A stretch of 64,000 nt of DNA from Sulfitobacter sp043557345 (GTDB lineage Bacteria > Pseudomonadota > Alphaproteobacteria > Rhodobacterales > Rhodobacteraceae). The notes below the pieces were generated by a model that saw nothing but the letters and a program-made list of their open reading frames with translations, was not told where the DNA came from and did not search any database. The translations under genes and the position numbers were made by a program. Each line of letters begins with the position of its first letter. Position 1 is the stretch's first letter. The stretch covers positions 124,001-188,000 of the forward strand of contig NZ_JBIFFV010000001.1 in the NCBI RefSeq assembly GCF_043557345.1, given 5' to 3'. Of the stretch, positions 23,012-31,992 are shown in pieces.

Positions 23012-24475
23012 ATGGCCCTGCCCGTCGAAACCTTTTTCCTGCGCCCCGATGCGCAAGGCACCCTGCAACAGCAGATCCAGCAGATGATCGCCCAAGGCAT
23101 CCTCTCGGGCCGGTTCCAGCGGGGGGAGAAGCTGCCCTCGACCCGCAGACTCGCCGCGCATCTTGGTGTCAGTCGGATCACCGTGACCATCGCCTATACC
23201 GAGCTTTTGGCGAATGATTACCTCACCTCGCGCGGGCGGTCGGGGTATTTCGTCTCGGACAACGCGCCCGCTCCGCCCGCTTTCGCCCCCCGGGCCGAGG
23301 CGGATGATGCCATCGACTGGACCCGCGCCATCGGGCAGCGGTTCAGCGCCAATGGGCTGGCCGCCAAACCGCAGGATTGGGCCAGCTACCGCTACCCCTT
23401 CATCTATGGCCAAGCCGACCCGACGCTCTTTGACCATGCCAACTGGCGGCTTTGCGCCCTGCAAGCCCTTGGCCAGCGCGATTTCACCTCGATGACGACC
23501 GATTACTACGATCAGGACGACCCGCAACTGATCGAGTTCATTGCCCGCCATATCCTGCCCCGGCGTGGCGTCTCGGCCCGGCCCGAGCAGATCCTTATCA
23601 CCCTTGGCGCGCAGAACGCGCTTTGGCTGACCGCGCAGGTGCTGCTGACCCAACGCCGCCGCGCCGTGCTTGAAGACCCGTGCTATCCGGCGCTGAGCGG
23701 TATTCTCAGCCAATCCCGCTGCCACATCACGCCCGTGCGGGTGGATCAAGACGGCCTCCCGCCCGAGGCGATCCCCCCCGATACGGATGTGATTTTCGCA
23801 ACCCCAAGCCATCAATGCCCGACCAATGCGACCATGCCGATGGACCGCCGCCGCGCGCTGCTGTCCCGCGCCCGCGCGCTGGAGGCGCTGATCGTCGAGG
23901 ATGACTATGAGTTCGAGATGTCCTTTCTCAAACCCGCCTCACCCGCGCTTAAATCGCTCGATGACGAGGGGCGGGTGATCTATGTCGGCAGCTTTTCCAA
24001 ATCGCTCTTTCCGGGGCTGCGGCTGGGGTATCTGGTGGGGTCCGAACCCTTCATCCGGGAGGCCCGCGCGCTGCGCGCCTCGGTCCTGCGGCACCCGCCG
24101 GGGCATATCCAGCGCACCGCCGCCTATTTCCTGTCGCTCGGCCATTACGACGCCCAGATCCGCCGCATGGGGCTCGCGCTGCACGAACGCCGCCGGGTCA
24201 TGGACGCGGCGCTAGAGACCCATGGTCTGCGCGTGTCGGGCCGGGGGGCCTATGGCGGATCGTCCTTCTGGATGCGCGCACCGGAGGGCGTGGACACGGC
24301 GGAACTGGCCGAGAACCTGCGCGCCCAGGATGTGTTGCTGGAGCCGGGCCATGCCTTTTTCGCCGGGGCCGAAAGGGCCACGAACTACTACCGGCTGGCC
24401 TATTCTTCGATCCCCGCCGCGCGGATCGAAGAGGGCGTCGGGCTGATCGCGCAAGAGATTGACCGCCTGCGCTGA
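23012..24475 (+). CDS. tauR: MocR/GntR-type regulator of taurine utilisation
   Basis: A 487-residue MocR-family protein: GntR winged helix (about residues 12-80, RGEKLPSTRRLAAHLGVSR) fused to a fold-type I aminotransferase-like domain that binds PLP through Lys330 in VGSFSKSLFPGLRLGYL. TauR of R. capsulatus activates tpa and other taurine genes in response to taurine and PLP; position immediately before xsc supports the same role. No Shine-Dalgarno sequence is seen before the ATG at 23012, and operator-like repeats lie only 14 bp upstream, so the mRNA may be leaderless or nearly so. The related PdxR subgroup is disfavoured by context. Confidence 0.88.
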   Translation: MALPVETFFLRPDAQGTLQQQIQQMIAQGILSGRFQRGEKLPSTRRLAAHLGVSRITVTIAYTELLANDYLTSRGRSGYFVSDNAPAPPAFAPRAEADDAIDWTRAIGQRFSANGLAAKPQDWASYRYPFIYGQADPTLFDHANWRLCALQALGQRDFTSMTTDYYDQDDPQLIEFIARHILPRRGVSARPEQILITLGAQNALWLTAQVLLTQRRRAVLEDPCYPALSGILSQSRCHITPVRVDQDGLPPEAIPPDTDVIFATPSHQCPTNATMPMDRRRALLSRARALEALIVEDDYEFEMSFLKPASPALKSLDDEGRVIYVGSFSKSLFPGLRLGYLVGSEPFIREARALRASVLRHPPGHIQRTAAYFLSLGHYDAQIRRMGLALHERRRVMDAALETHGLRVSGRGAYGGSSFWMRAPEGVDTAELAENLRAQDVLLEPGHAFFAGAERATNYYRLAYSSIPAARIEEGVGLIAQEIDRLR

Positions 24476-24476
24476 T

Positions 24477-24509
24477 CTGGCCTTAGGGCTGGCGCATTTC
24501 TGGCCCTAA
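24477..24509 (+). promoter_or_regulatory. Putative TauR operator upstream of xsc
   Basis: CTGGCCTTAG (24477-24486), CTGGCGCATT (24489-24498) and CTGGCCCTAA (24500-24509) are direct repeats starting 12 and 11 bp apart, so the outer two are 23 bp apart. The array begins right after the tauR stop codon and ends 62 bp before the xsc ATG. It resembles the TauR repeat reported in R. capsulatus. Confidence 0.68.
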
Positions 24510-24571
24510 CCCCGGCCTGCACCTGCCCGTAATTTGCCGAGAGCTTTGCCCCATGCCCAAAGGATCGCGCG

Positions 24572-26347
24572 ATGAAAATGACCACCGAAGAAGCCTTCGT
24601 CAAAACCCTTCAGATGCATGGGATCGACACGGCCTTTGGCATTATCGGTTCGGCCATGATGCCGATTTCCGACCTCTTCCCCGCCGCCGGGATCACCTTT
24701 TACGACGGCGCGCATGAGTGCAATTCGGGCATGATGGCCGATGGCTACACCCGCGCCTCGGGACGGATGTCGATGATGGTGGCGCAAAACGGGCCGGGCA
24801 TCACCAATTTCGTGACGCCGGTGAAAACCGCCTATTGGAACCACACGCCGCTTTTGCTGGTCACCCCGCAGGCGGCGAACAAGACCATCGGCCAAGGCGG
24901 CTTTCAGGAGGTCGAGCAGATGGCGCTGTTCCGCGACATGGTCGCCTATCAGGAAGAGGTCCGCGACCCCAGCCGCATCGCGGAGACGCTGAACCGCGTG
25001 ATCCTGCAGGCCAAGCGCCACTCCGCGCCCGCGCAGATCAACGTGCCCCGCGATTTCTGGACGCAGGTGATCGACATCGAGTTGCCCGCCATCGTCGAGT
25101 TCGAGCGCCCCTCGGGCGGGGAGACGGCGATTGCCGAGGCGGCGGAACTGCTCTCGAAGGCGAAATTCCCGGTGATCCTGAATGGCGCGGGTGTGGTAAT
25201 CGGCGGCGCGATCGACGACGCCCGCAAACTGGCCGAGCGGCTCGATGCCCCGGTCTGCTGCGGCTATCAGCACAACGACGCCTTCCCCGGCTCGCACCCG
25301 CTCTCGGTCGGACCGTTGGGGTACAACGGGTCCAAGGCGGCGATGGAGTTGATCGCCAAGGCCGACGTGGTGCTGGCGCTTGGCACGCGGCTCAACCCCT
25401 TCTCGACCCTGCCGGGCTACGGCATCGACTATTGGCCGCGGGATGCCAAGATCATTCAAGTCGACATCAACCCCGACCGCATCGGCCTCACCAAGCCAGT
25501 GAGTGTCGGCATCGTCGGCGATGCGGGCAAGGTGGCCCGCAGCCTGCTCGACCGGCTGAGCGATAGCGCCGGTGACGCGGGCCGCGAGGAACGCCGCAAC
25601 GTGATAGCCCAGACCAAATCGGCATGGGCGCAGGAACTGACCTCGATGGACCACGAAGACGACGACCCCGGCACCACATGGAACGAACGCGCGCGCCACC
25701 GCGAGCCGGAAAAGATGTCGCCGCGCATGGCATGGCGCGCGATCCAGAAGGCGCTGCCGACCGAGGCGATCATCAGTTCCGACATCGGCAACAATTGCGC
25801 CATCGGCAATGCCTACCCGACTTTTGAGGCGGGCCGCAAATACCTCGCCCCCGGCCTTTTCGGCCCCTGCGGCTACGGCTTCCCAGCGATCTGCGGCGCC
25901 AAGATCGCCTGCCCGGACACCCCCGTGGTGGGCTTTGCCGGCGACGGTGCCTTCGGCATTTCGATGAACGAGATGGTCAGCGTGAACCGCGACGACTGGC
26001 CCGCCGTGACCATGGTGATCTTCCGCAACTACCAATGGGGCGCGGAGAAACGGAACACGACGCTTTGGTTCGACGACAATTTCGTCGGCACCGAACTGGC
26101 GCAGGAGGTCTCTTACGCCGGAATCGCCAAGGCCTGCGGGGTCGAAGGCGTTCAGGTCTCGACCATGGAGGAACTGACCGAGGCGCTCGACCGCGCGATG
26201 AAGGCGCAGATGAATGACAGCAAAACCACCTTCATCGAGGTGCTGCTCAATCAGGAACTGGGCGAGCCCTTCCGCCGCGACGCGATGAAGAAACCCGTCT
26301 CCGTCGCCGGGATCAGCCGGGATGACATGCGCCCGCAACGGGTCTGA
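24572..26347 (+). CDS. xsc: Sulfoacetaldehyde acetyltransferase
   Basis: Xsc is a thiamine diphosphate enzyme that splits sulfoacetaldehyde with phosphate into acetyl phosphate and sulfite. The 591-residue protein has the acetolactate synthase-like three-domain plan: TPP-activating Glu49 in YDGAHECNSGMMADGY, a central domain with PVILNGAGVVIGG, and the TPP motif GFAGDGAFGISMNEMVSVN with an asparagine ending near NYQWGAEKRN. The KTIGQGGFQEVEQMALF stretch is characteristic of Xsc. AAAGGA precedes the ATG. Only 3 bp separate it from ackA, and a TauR-like operator lies upstream. Confidence 0.95.
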   Translation: MKMTTEEAFVKTLQMHGIDTAFGIIGSAMMPISDLFPAAGITFYDGAHECNSGMMADGYTRASGRMSMMVAQNGPGITNFVTPVKTAYWNHTPLLLVTPQAANKTIGQGGFQEVEQMALFRDMVAYQEEVRDPSRIAETLNRVILQAKRHSAPAQINVPRDFWTQVIDIELPAIVEFERPSGGETAIAEAAELLSKAKFPVILNGAGVVIGGAIDDARKLAERLDAPVCCGYQHNDAFPGSHPLSVGPLGYNGSKAAMELIAKADVVLALGTRLNPFSTLPGYGIDYWPRDAKIIQVDINPDRIGLTKPVSVGIVGDAGKVARSLLDRLSDSAGDAGREERRNVIAQTKSAWAQELTSMDHEDDDPGTTWNERARHREPEKMSPRMAWRAIQKALPTEAIISSDIGNNCAIGNAYPTFEAGRKYLAPGLFGPCGYGFPAICGAKIACPDTPVVGFAGDGAFGISMNEMVSVNRDDWPAVTMVIFRNYQWGAEKRNTTLWFDDNFVGTELAQEVSYAGIAKACGVEGVQVSTMEELTEALDRAMKAQMNDSKTTFIEVLLNQELGEPFRRDAMKKPVSVAGISRDDMRPQRV

Positions 26348-26350
26348 GCC

Positions 26351-27445
26351 ATGGCGCTGGTGCTCGTCGTCAATGCAGGGTCGTCGTCGATCAAGGCGGC
26401 GGTCTTTGACGGCGGGCTGTTTGAAACCCTGCGGATCGAGGCGCAGGGCATCGGCCAGACCGGCGCGCTGCGTGTGGGAAAGGCTCCGCCAAAGCCGCTT
26501 GCGCTGCCCGATCATCGCACCGCCTTCACCGCCATTCTGGCGGGACTTCGTGACGCCGGGGTCGCCTCCGCTGACCTCAGCGCTGCCGCACATCGCGTGG
26601 TGCATGGCGGCCCGGACTTGGCCAAGACGACGGAGGTCACCCCCGCCGTGCGTGCCGCCATCGCCGCCGCCGTGCCACTGGCCCCGCTTCACAATCCGCA
26701 TCACCTCAGCGCCATCGACGCGCTGACGGCGCTGATGCCCGAGCTGCCGCAATTCGCGGCCTTCGACACGGGTTTTCACCGCACCAACCCGGCAGTCGCG
26801 CGGCGCTACGCGCTGCCCGAAAGGCCCGCGACCGCCGATCTGCGCCGCTACGGCTTCCACGGCATCAGTTACGAAAGCCTCGTGCGGAATTTCACCGCCC
26901 AAACCGGCGCCCCCCTGCCCGACCGCCTGCTGGCGCTGCATCTGGGCAATGGCGCCTCGCTTTGCGCGATCCACGAAGGGCAATCGGTGGCCACGACCAT
27001 GGGGTTCTCGCCCTTGGGCGGGCTGACGATGGGCACCCGCGCGGGCGAAATCGACGCGGGCGCGGTCCTGCATCTGGTGGGCGATCTCGGGCTCAAAGCC
27101 ACGCAGAGATTGCTGCACCACGAAAGCGGGTTGCTCGGCCTGTCAGGCCAGACCGCCGACATGCGGCAATTGGCGGAGAGCGACTGCGAAAGTGCCCGCT
27201 TCGCCCGCGAACATTTCTGCTACTGGATCACCCGTCAGGCCGGGTCGATGATCGCCGCCATGGGCGGGCTCGACGGCATCGCCTTCACCGGCGGGATTGG
27301 CGAGAACGATTTCGAGGTGAGGGAAAAGGTTCTTGCAAACCTTCGCTGGGCGGGAAATATTCCCTTATGGGTCATCCCCGCCGCCGAAGAGAAACATATC
27401 GCGCGTCAAGCGCTTGCCCTGCTGAAAGCCCCCGCCCCCTCATGA
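26351..27445 (+). CDS. ackA: Acetate kinase
   Basis: AckA transfers phosphate from acetyl phosphate to ADP. The 364-residue protein shows VVNAGSSSIKAAVFD at the N terminus, HRVVHGG, PLHNPHHL, FDTGFHRTNP, YGFHGISYESL, LHLGNGASLC and GTRAGEIDAGAVLHL, all typical of acetate/propionate kinases. It is slightly shorter than the usual 395-400 residues. Placed between xsc and soeA with a 3-bp gap and a 4-bp overlap, it should turn the acetyl phosphate made by Xsc into acetate plus ATP. No pta gene is visible here, so acetyl-CoA formation would need genes elsewhere. Confidence 0.92.
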   Translation: MALVLVVNAGSSSIKAAVFDGGLFETLRIEAQGIGQTGALRVGKAPPKPLALPDHRTAFTAILAGLRDAGVASADLSAAAHRVVHGGPDLAKTTEVTPAVRAAIAAAVPLAPLHNPHHLSAIDALTALMPELPQFAAFDTGFHRTNPAVARRYALPERPATADLRRYGFHGISYESLVRNFTAQTGAPLPDRLLALHLGNGASLCAIHEGQSVATTMGFSPLGGLTMGTRAGEIDAGAVLHLVGDLGLKATQRLLHHESGLLGLSGQTADMRQLAESDCESARFAREHFCYWITRQAGSMIAAMGGLDGIAFTGGIGENDFEVREKVLANLRWAGNIPLWVIPAAEEKHIARQALALLKAPAPS

Positions 27446-30258
27446 CGCATTCCCAGCCGCCGCTCGATCTGTCGCCCAAGGTCTCGGACGAGGTCCGCCG
27501 CACGACCTGCTACATGTGCGCCTGCCGCTGCGGCATCAACGTGCATATGAAGAAGGGCAAGGTCGCCTATATCGAGGGCAACCGCGACCACCCGGTGAAC
27601 CGCGGCGTGCTCTGCGCCAAGGGCTCGGCGGGGATCATGCAGCACAATTCCCCCGCGCGCCTGCGCAACCCGATGAAACGCGTGGGCCCCCGCGGCTCGG
27701 GTGAGTTCGAGGACATCAGCTGGGGGGAGGCGCTGCAGATCGCCACCGACTGGCTGGAGCCGCTGCGCCATGAGGCGCCGGAGAAACTCGCCTTCTTCAC
27801 CGGGCGCGACCAGTCGCAGAGCTTCACTTCGCTTTGGGCGCAGGCCTTCGGCACGCCGAACTACGCGGCACACGGCGGCTTCTGCTCGGTCAACATGGCC
27901 ACGGCGGGGATCTACACCATGGGCGGCGCCTTCTGGGAGTTCGGCCAGCCCGATTGGGACCATACCAAGCTTTTCATGCTGTTCGGGGTGGCCGAGGATC
28001 ACGACAGCAACCCGATCAAGATGGGGCTGGGCAAGCTGAAGGCGCGCGGCGCGCGGGTGATCGGGGTGAACCCCATCCGCACCGGCTACAACGCCATCGC
28101 TGACGATTGGGTCGGCATCACGCCGGGCACCGATGGGCTGTTCATCCTGTCGCTGATCCACTGCCTGATGAAGGCCGGGCGCATCGATCTCGACTACCTC
28201 GCGCGTTACACCGACGCGCCGGTGCTGCTGAACGGCGACCCGAAGTCGCCCGAGTTCGGCCTGCAACTGCGCGACGCGGAGGGCAAGGCGCTGGTGATCG
28301 ACCGCAAGACCCGCAAGCTCACCCCCTTCGACCAGCCCGGCGTGCGCCCTGACCTGTCGGCCACCTATCGCGCGGGCGGGATCACGCATCGCCCGGTGTT
28401 CCACCAGATGGCCGAAGAATACCTCGGCGAGACCTACACCCCCGAGGCCGTGGCAGATCGTTGCGGCATCCCCGCCCCGCGCATCCGCGCCATCGCCGCC
28501 GAACTGGCGCGCGTGGCCTTCGACGAGGCCTTTGAGATCGACCAGCCCTGGACCGATTTCCGCGGCGAACGGCACGAGAAAATGACCGGGCGCCCGGTGT
28601 CCTTCCACGCCATGCGCGGCATCTCGGCCCATGCCAACGGCTTCCAGACCTGCCGCGCGCTGCATGTGCTGCAAATCCTCCTCGGCACCGTGGAGGTGCC
28701 GGGCGGTTTCCGCTTCAAACCGCCCTACCCCAAACCCGCCACGGCGCATCCCAAACCGCATTGCAAGGCCACGCCCGGCGGGCCGCTCGACGGGCCGCAT
28801 CTGGGTTTCGTGCAAGGCCCCGACGATCTGGCGCTGTGCCCTGATGGCAGTCCCGCGCGGATCGACAAGGCGTTTACATGGGAGAACCCGATGTCGGCCC
28901 ATGGGCTGATGCATATGGTGATCTCAAATGCGCACGCGGGCGACCCCTACAAGATCGACACGCTGTTTCTCTATATGGCCAACATGTCGTGGAACTCCTC
29001 CATGAACCCCGGCGGGGTGATGGAGATGCTGACCGATACGGATGAGAACGGCGACTACGTGATCCCGCGCATCATCTATTCCGACGCCTATTCGTCGGAA
29101 ATGGTCGCCTATGCCGACCTGATCCTGCCTGACACGACCTATCTGGAGCGTCACGACTGCATCTCGCTGCTGGACCGCCCGATCAGCGAGGCCGATGCCG
29201 CCGCCGACGCGATCCGCTGGCCGGTGGTGGAACCCAACCGCGATGTGCGCGGCTTCCAATCGGTGCTCTGCGACCTTGGCGCGCGGCTGGACATGCCCGG
29301 TTTCGTGACCGAGGATGGCAGTCAGAAATACCGCGACTACGCGCATTACATCACCACCCACGAACGCCGCCCCGGTGTCGGACCGCTGGCCGGTTTCCGA
29401 GGGGAAGACGGCAGTCAAAGCGGCCGCGGCGCCCCGAACCCTGAGCAGATTGACCGCTACATCGAGAACGGCGGCTTCTCGACTCATCATATTCCCGCCG
29501 AGGCGCAGTACTACAAACCGTGGAACGCCGCCTATCAGGACTGGGCCGTGGGCATGGGGATTTATGACGCACCGCAGCCCTATCTCTTCTCGCTCTACGT
29601 GGAGCCGCTGCGCCGCTTCCAACTGGCCGCCGAGGGCTACGGCGACCGCCAGCCCCCGGAGCATCTGCGCGCGCGCATCAAGCAGTTCATGACGCCGCTG
29701 CCGCATTGGTACGAAAGCGACCCCGAGGGCACGCAGGGCTACGATGTTCACGCCCTCACCCAACGCCCCATGGCGATGTATCATTCATGGGGCAGCCAGA
29801 ACGCTTGGCTGCGGCAGTTGCATGGGCGCAACCCGCTCTACCTGCCCACCGCGATCATGCGGGCAAAGGGTCTGAAGGACGGCGATTGGGCGCGCGTGAC
29901 CTCGCCCCATGGCGGGATCACCGTGCCGGTGATGGAGATGGCCGCACTGAACCCCCATACCGTCTGGACATGGAACGCCATCGGCAAACGCAAAGGCGCA
30001 TGGGCGCTGGACAAGGATGCCCCGGAGGCGACGAAGGGCTTCCTGCTCAACCACCTGATCCACGAGCTTCTGCCGCCCAAGGGCGATGGCCTGCGCTGGT
30101 CCAACTCCGACCCGATCACCGGACAGGCCGCGTGGTTCGACCTCAAGGTCCATATCGAAAAGACCGCGCCCCCCGCCGAGGCTCAACCGGAGATCCCGCC
30201 GCAACGCTCCCCTGTGCCGCCTGCGCCGCGCGACATCGCGTGGAAGGTGGGCAAATGA
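27442..30258 (+). CDS. soeA: Sulfite dehydrogenase molybdopterin subunit (SoeA)
   Basis: A 938-residue DMSO reductase-family molybdoenzyme. The N terminus binds a [4Fe-4S] cluster through Cys23, Cys26, Cys30 and Cys58 (Cx2Cx3Cx27C). The likely molybdenum ligand is Cys148 in GGFCSVNMATAG. No twin-arginine signal is present, so it should act on the cytoplasmic side, as described for SoeABC, unlike periplasmic SorAB. The ATG at 27442 overlaps the ackA stop (ATGA). In context it oxidises sulfite released by Xsc to sulfate. Polysulfide or thiosulfate reductase subunits are related alternatives; the coupling to xsc argues against them. Confidence 0.88.
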   Translation: MTHSQPPLDLSPKVSDEVRRTTCYMCACRCGINVHMKKGKVAYIEGNRDHPVNRGVLCAKGSAGIMQHNSPARLRNPMKRVGPRGSGEFEDISWGEALQIATDWLEPLRHEAPEKLAFFTGRDQSQSFTSLWAQAFGTPNYAAHGGFCSVNMATAGIYTMGGAFWEFGQPDWDHTKLFMLFGVAEDHDSNPIKMGLGKLKARGARVIGVNPIRTGYNAIADDWVGITPGTDGLFILSLIHCLMKAGRIDLDYLARYTDAPVLLNGDPKSPEFGLQLRDAEGKALVIDRKTRKLTPFDQPGVRPDLSATYRAGGITHRPVFHQMAEEYLGETYTPEAVADRCGIPAPRIRAIAAELARVAFDEAFEIDQPWTDFRGERHEKMTGRPVSFHAMRGISAHANGFQTCRALHVLQILLGTVEVPGGFRFKPPYPKPATAHPKPHCKATPGGPLDGPHLGFVQGPDDLALCPDGSPARIDKAFTWENPMSAHGLMHMVISNAHAGDPYKIDTLFLYMANMSWNSSMNPGGVMEMLTDTDENGDYVIPRIIYSDAYSSEMVAYADLILPDTTYLERHDCISLLDRPISEADAAADAIRWPVVEPNRDVRGFQSVLCDLGARLDMPGFVTEDGSQKYRDYAHYITTHERRPGVGPLAGFRGEDGSQSGRGAPNPEQIDRYIENGGFSTHHIPAEAQYYKPWNAAYQDWAVGMGIYDAPQPYLFSLYVEPLRRFQLAAEGYGDRQPPEHLRARIKQFMTPLPHWYESDPEGTQGYDVHALTQRPMAMYHSWGSQNAWLRQLHGRNPLYLPTAIMRAKGLKDGDWARVTSPHGGITVPVMEMAALNPHTVWTWNAIGKRKGAWALDKDAPEATKGFLLNHLIHELLPPKGDGLRWSNSDPITGQAAWFDLKVHIEKTAPPAEAQPEIPPQRSPVPPAPRDIAWKVGK

Positions 30259-30298
30259 CACCCCACGCCGCAAGAACGGCCCTTCAGGACCGCCAGAG

Positions 30299-31057
30299 AT
30301 GACGACGCTACCGCAACAGACCAACCGCAAACTCGGCCTCGTGATCGACCTCGACACCTGCGTCGGCTGTCATGCCTGCGTGATCTCCTGCAAGGGCTGG
30401 AACACCGAGAATTACGGCGCACCCCTGTCGGACCAAGACGCCTATGGCAGCGATCCTTCGGGCACCTTCCTTAACCGCGTGCACAGCTACGAGGTCCAAC
30501 CCGAGGCGGGCGCGGCGCAGCTGGTCCATTTCCCCAAATCCTGCCTGCATTGCGAGGACGCGCCCTGCGTCACCGTTTGCCCCACTGGCGCGAGCTACAA
30601 GCGCGCCGAGGACGGCATCGTGCTGGTCAATGAAAGCGATTGCATCGGTTGCGGCCTTTGCGCCTGGGCCTGCCCCTACGGCGCGCGCGAGATGGATCAG
30701 GCGGCGGGCGTGATGAAGAAATGCACCCTTTGCGTCGACCGTATCTACAACGAGAACCTGCCCGAAGAAGACCGCCAGCCCGCCTGCGTGCGCACCTGCC
30801 CCGCGGGCGCGCGGCATTTCGGCGACCTGGGCGATCCCGACAGCGCGGTCAGCCAGTTGGTGGCAGAGCGTGGCGGCGTGGACCTGATGCCCGAACAGGG
30901 CACGAAACCGGTCAACAAATACCTCCCGCCGCGGCCGCGCGACACGCTTGGCCCACCCGAGGGCGAGATCGACGTGCTGGCCCCCTTCCTCGCCCCGATC
31001 GACAGCGGCCCCAAGGGGTTCCTCGGCTGGCTCGACCGCACTTTGGAGAAGCTCTGA
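30299..31057 (+). CDS. soeB: Sulfite dehydrogenase iron-sulfur subunit (SoeB)
   Basis: A 252-residue DmsB/NrfC-type electron transfer protein with four cysteine clusters: CVGCHACVISC (Cys21-Cys31), CLHCEDAPCVTVC, CIGCGLCAWAC and a split fourth site CTLC...CVRTC. It would pass electrons from the SoeA molybdenum site to the membrane subunit. Start at 30299 follows AGGA by nine bases; the open frame extends further upstream but overlaps soeA. A 40-bp gap follows soeA, and its TGA shares one base with the ATG of soeC. Confidence 0.92.
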   Translation: MTTLPQQTNRKLGLVIDLDTCVGCHACVISCKGWNTENYGAPLSDQDAYGSDPSGTFLNRVHSYEVQPEAGAAQLVHFPKSCLHCEDAPCVTVCPTGASYKRAEDGIVLVNESDCIGCGLCAWACPYGAREMDQAAGVMKKCTLCVDRIYNENLPEEDRQPACVRTCPAGARHFGDLGDPDSAVSQLVAERGGVDLMPEQGTKPVNKYLPPRPRDTLGPPEGEIDVLAPFLAPIDSGPKGFLGWLDRTLEKL

Positions 31058-31932
31058 TGCATCCGGCGCCTTCCGTTATCCTGTTCAGCAGCCTGTCGGG
31101 CATGGGTTTTGGCCTGCTGGCGTGGCTCGGGATCGGCCTGCCTGCGGTGACCGGCTGGGTCGCTTTCGTCTTCTTCGCGCTGGCCTATCTCTTGGCCGTG
31201 GGCGGGCTGATCGCTTCGACCTTTCACCTTGGCCATCCAGAGCGCGCGCTCAAGGCCTTCACCCAATGGCGCAGCTCTTGGCTCAGCCGGGAGGCTTGGG
31301 CCTCGGTCGCGGCCTTGTTGACCATGGCAGCCTATGGCACGGGGTTGGTGTTTTACGACACGCAGCTCTGGCCCTTGGGGGTGATCGGTGCGGCGCTGTC
31401 GCTACTGACGGTGCTGACCACGGCAATGATCTATACCCAGATGAAAACCGTGCCGCGCTGGCATAGCGTCATGACGCCGCTGAATTTCCTATCGCTCAGC
31501 ATCGCGGGCGGTGCCCTGCTGGCGGGGCAGGTGACGGCGGCGATGATCCTGCTGGCGCTCGCCGGGGCGGTGCAGATCGCCACATGGTGGCACGGGGATC
31601 GGGCGTTTGCCGCCTCCGCCAGCGATATTGCGAGCGCGACGCGGCTGGGAACGCGGGGCAGCGTCCGCGCCTTTGAGCCGCCCCATACCGGCACCAACTA
31701 CCTGTTGCGGGAATTCGTCTATCAGATCGGGCGCAAACATGCGCTGAAACTGCGGGTGATCGCGATTGCGCTGATGGTGCTGCTGCCGCTGCTGCTGCTC
31801 TTGTCGCCCGTGTTTCACCACCTTGCCGCCGGTCTTGCGGTGCTCAGCCATGCGGCAGGGGTGCTGACCGCGCGCTGGCTGTTCTTTGCCCAGGCCGAAC
31901 ATGTGGTCGGCCTCTACTACGGCAAACGCTGA
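31057..31932 (+). CDS. soeC: Sulfite dehydrogenase membrane anchor (SoeC, DmsC family)
   Basis: A 291-residue DmsC-type protein with about eight membrane segments (for example SGMGFGLLAWLGIGLPAV and VIAIALMVLLPLLLLLSPV). The STFHLGHPERALKAF loop is a family signature. It anchors SoeAB to the inner face of the membrane and delivers electrons to the quinone pool. It overlaps the soeB stop by one base and is followed by a bidirectional terminator, which marks the end of the xsc-ackA-soeABC run. Confidence 0.9.
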   Translation: MHPAPSVILFSSLSGMGFGLLAWLGIGLPAVTGWVAFVFFALAYLLAVGGLIASTFHLGHPERALKAFTQWRSSWLSREAWASVAALLTMAAYGTGLVFYDTQLWPLGVIGAALSLLTVLTTAMIYTQMKTVPRWHSVMTPLNFLSLSIAGGALLAGQVTAAMILLALAGAVQIATWWHGDRAFAASASDIASATRLGTRGSVRAFEPPHTGTNYLLREFVYQIGRKHALKLRVIAIALMVLLPLLLLLSPVFHHLAAGLAVLSHAAGVLTARWLFFAQAEHVVGLYYGKR

Positions 31933-31939
31933 ACGCAAA

Positions 31940-31963
31940 AGAGGGGGTGTCTCCACCCCCTCT
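31940..31963. terminator. Bidirectional terminator between soeC and dapA
   Basis: AGAGGGGGTG (31940-31949) pairs perfectly with CACCCCCTCT (31954-31963). On the minus strand the stem is followed by TTTTG, on the plus strand by TCG, so it works best for dapA. Confidence 0.85.
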
Positions 31964-31992
31964 TCGTATCGGCCAGCCCGTTTAGATTAGGC

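Noticed and set aside
24506..27121. 871-codon minus-strand open frame opposite xsc and ackA
   Set aside because: The translation is rich in Gly, His, Arg and Val without domains, typical of an antisense frame; xsc and ackA are certain on the plus strand.
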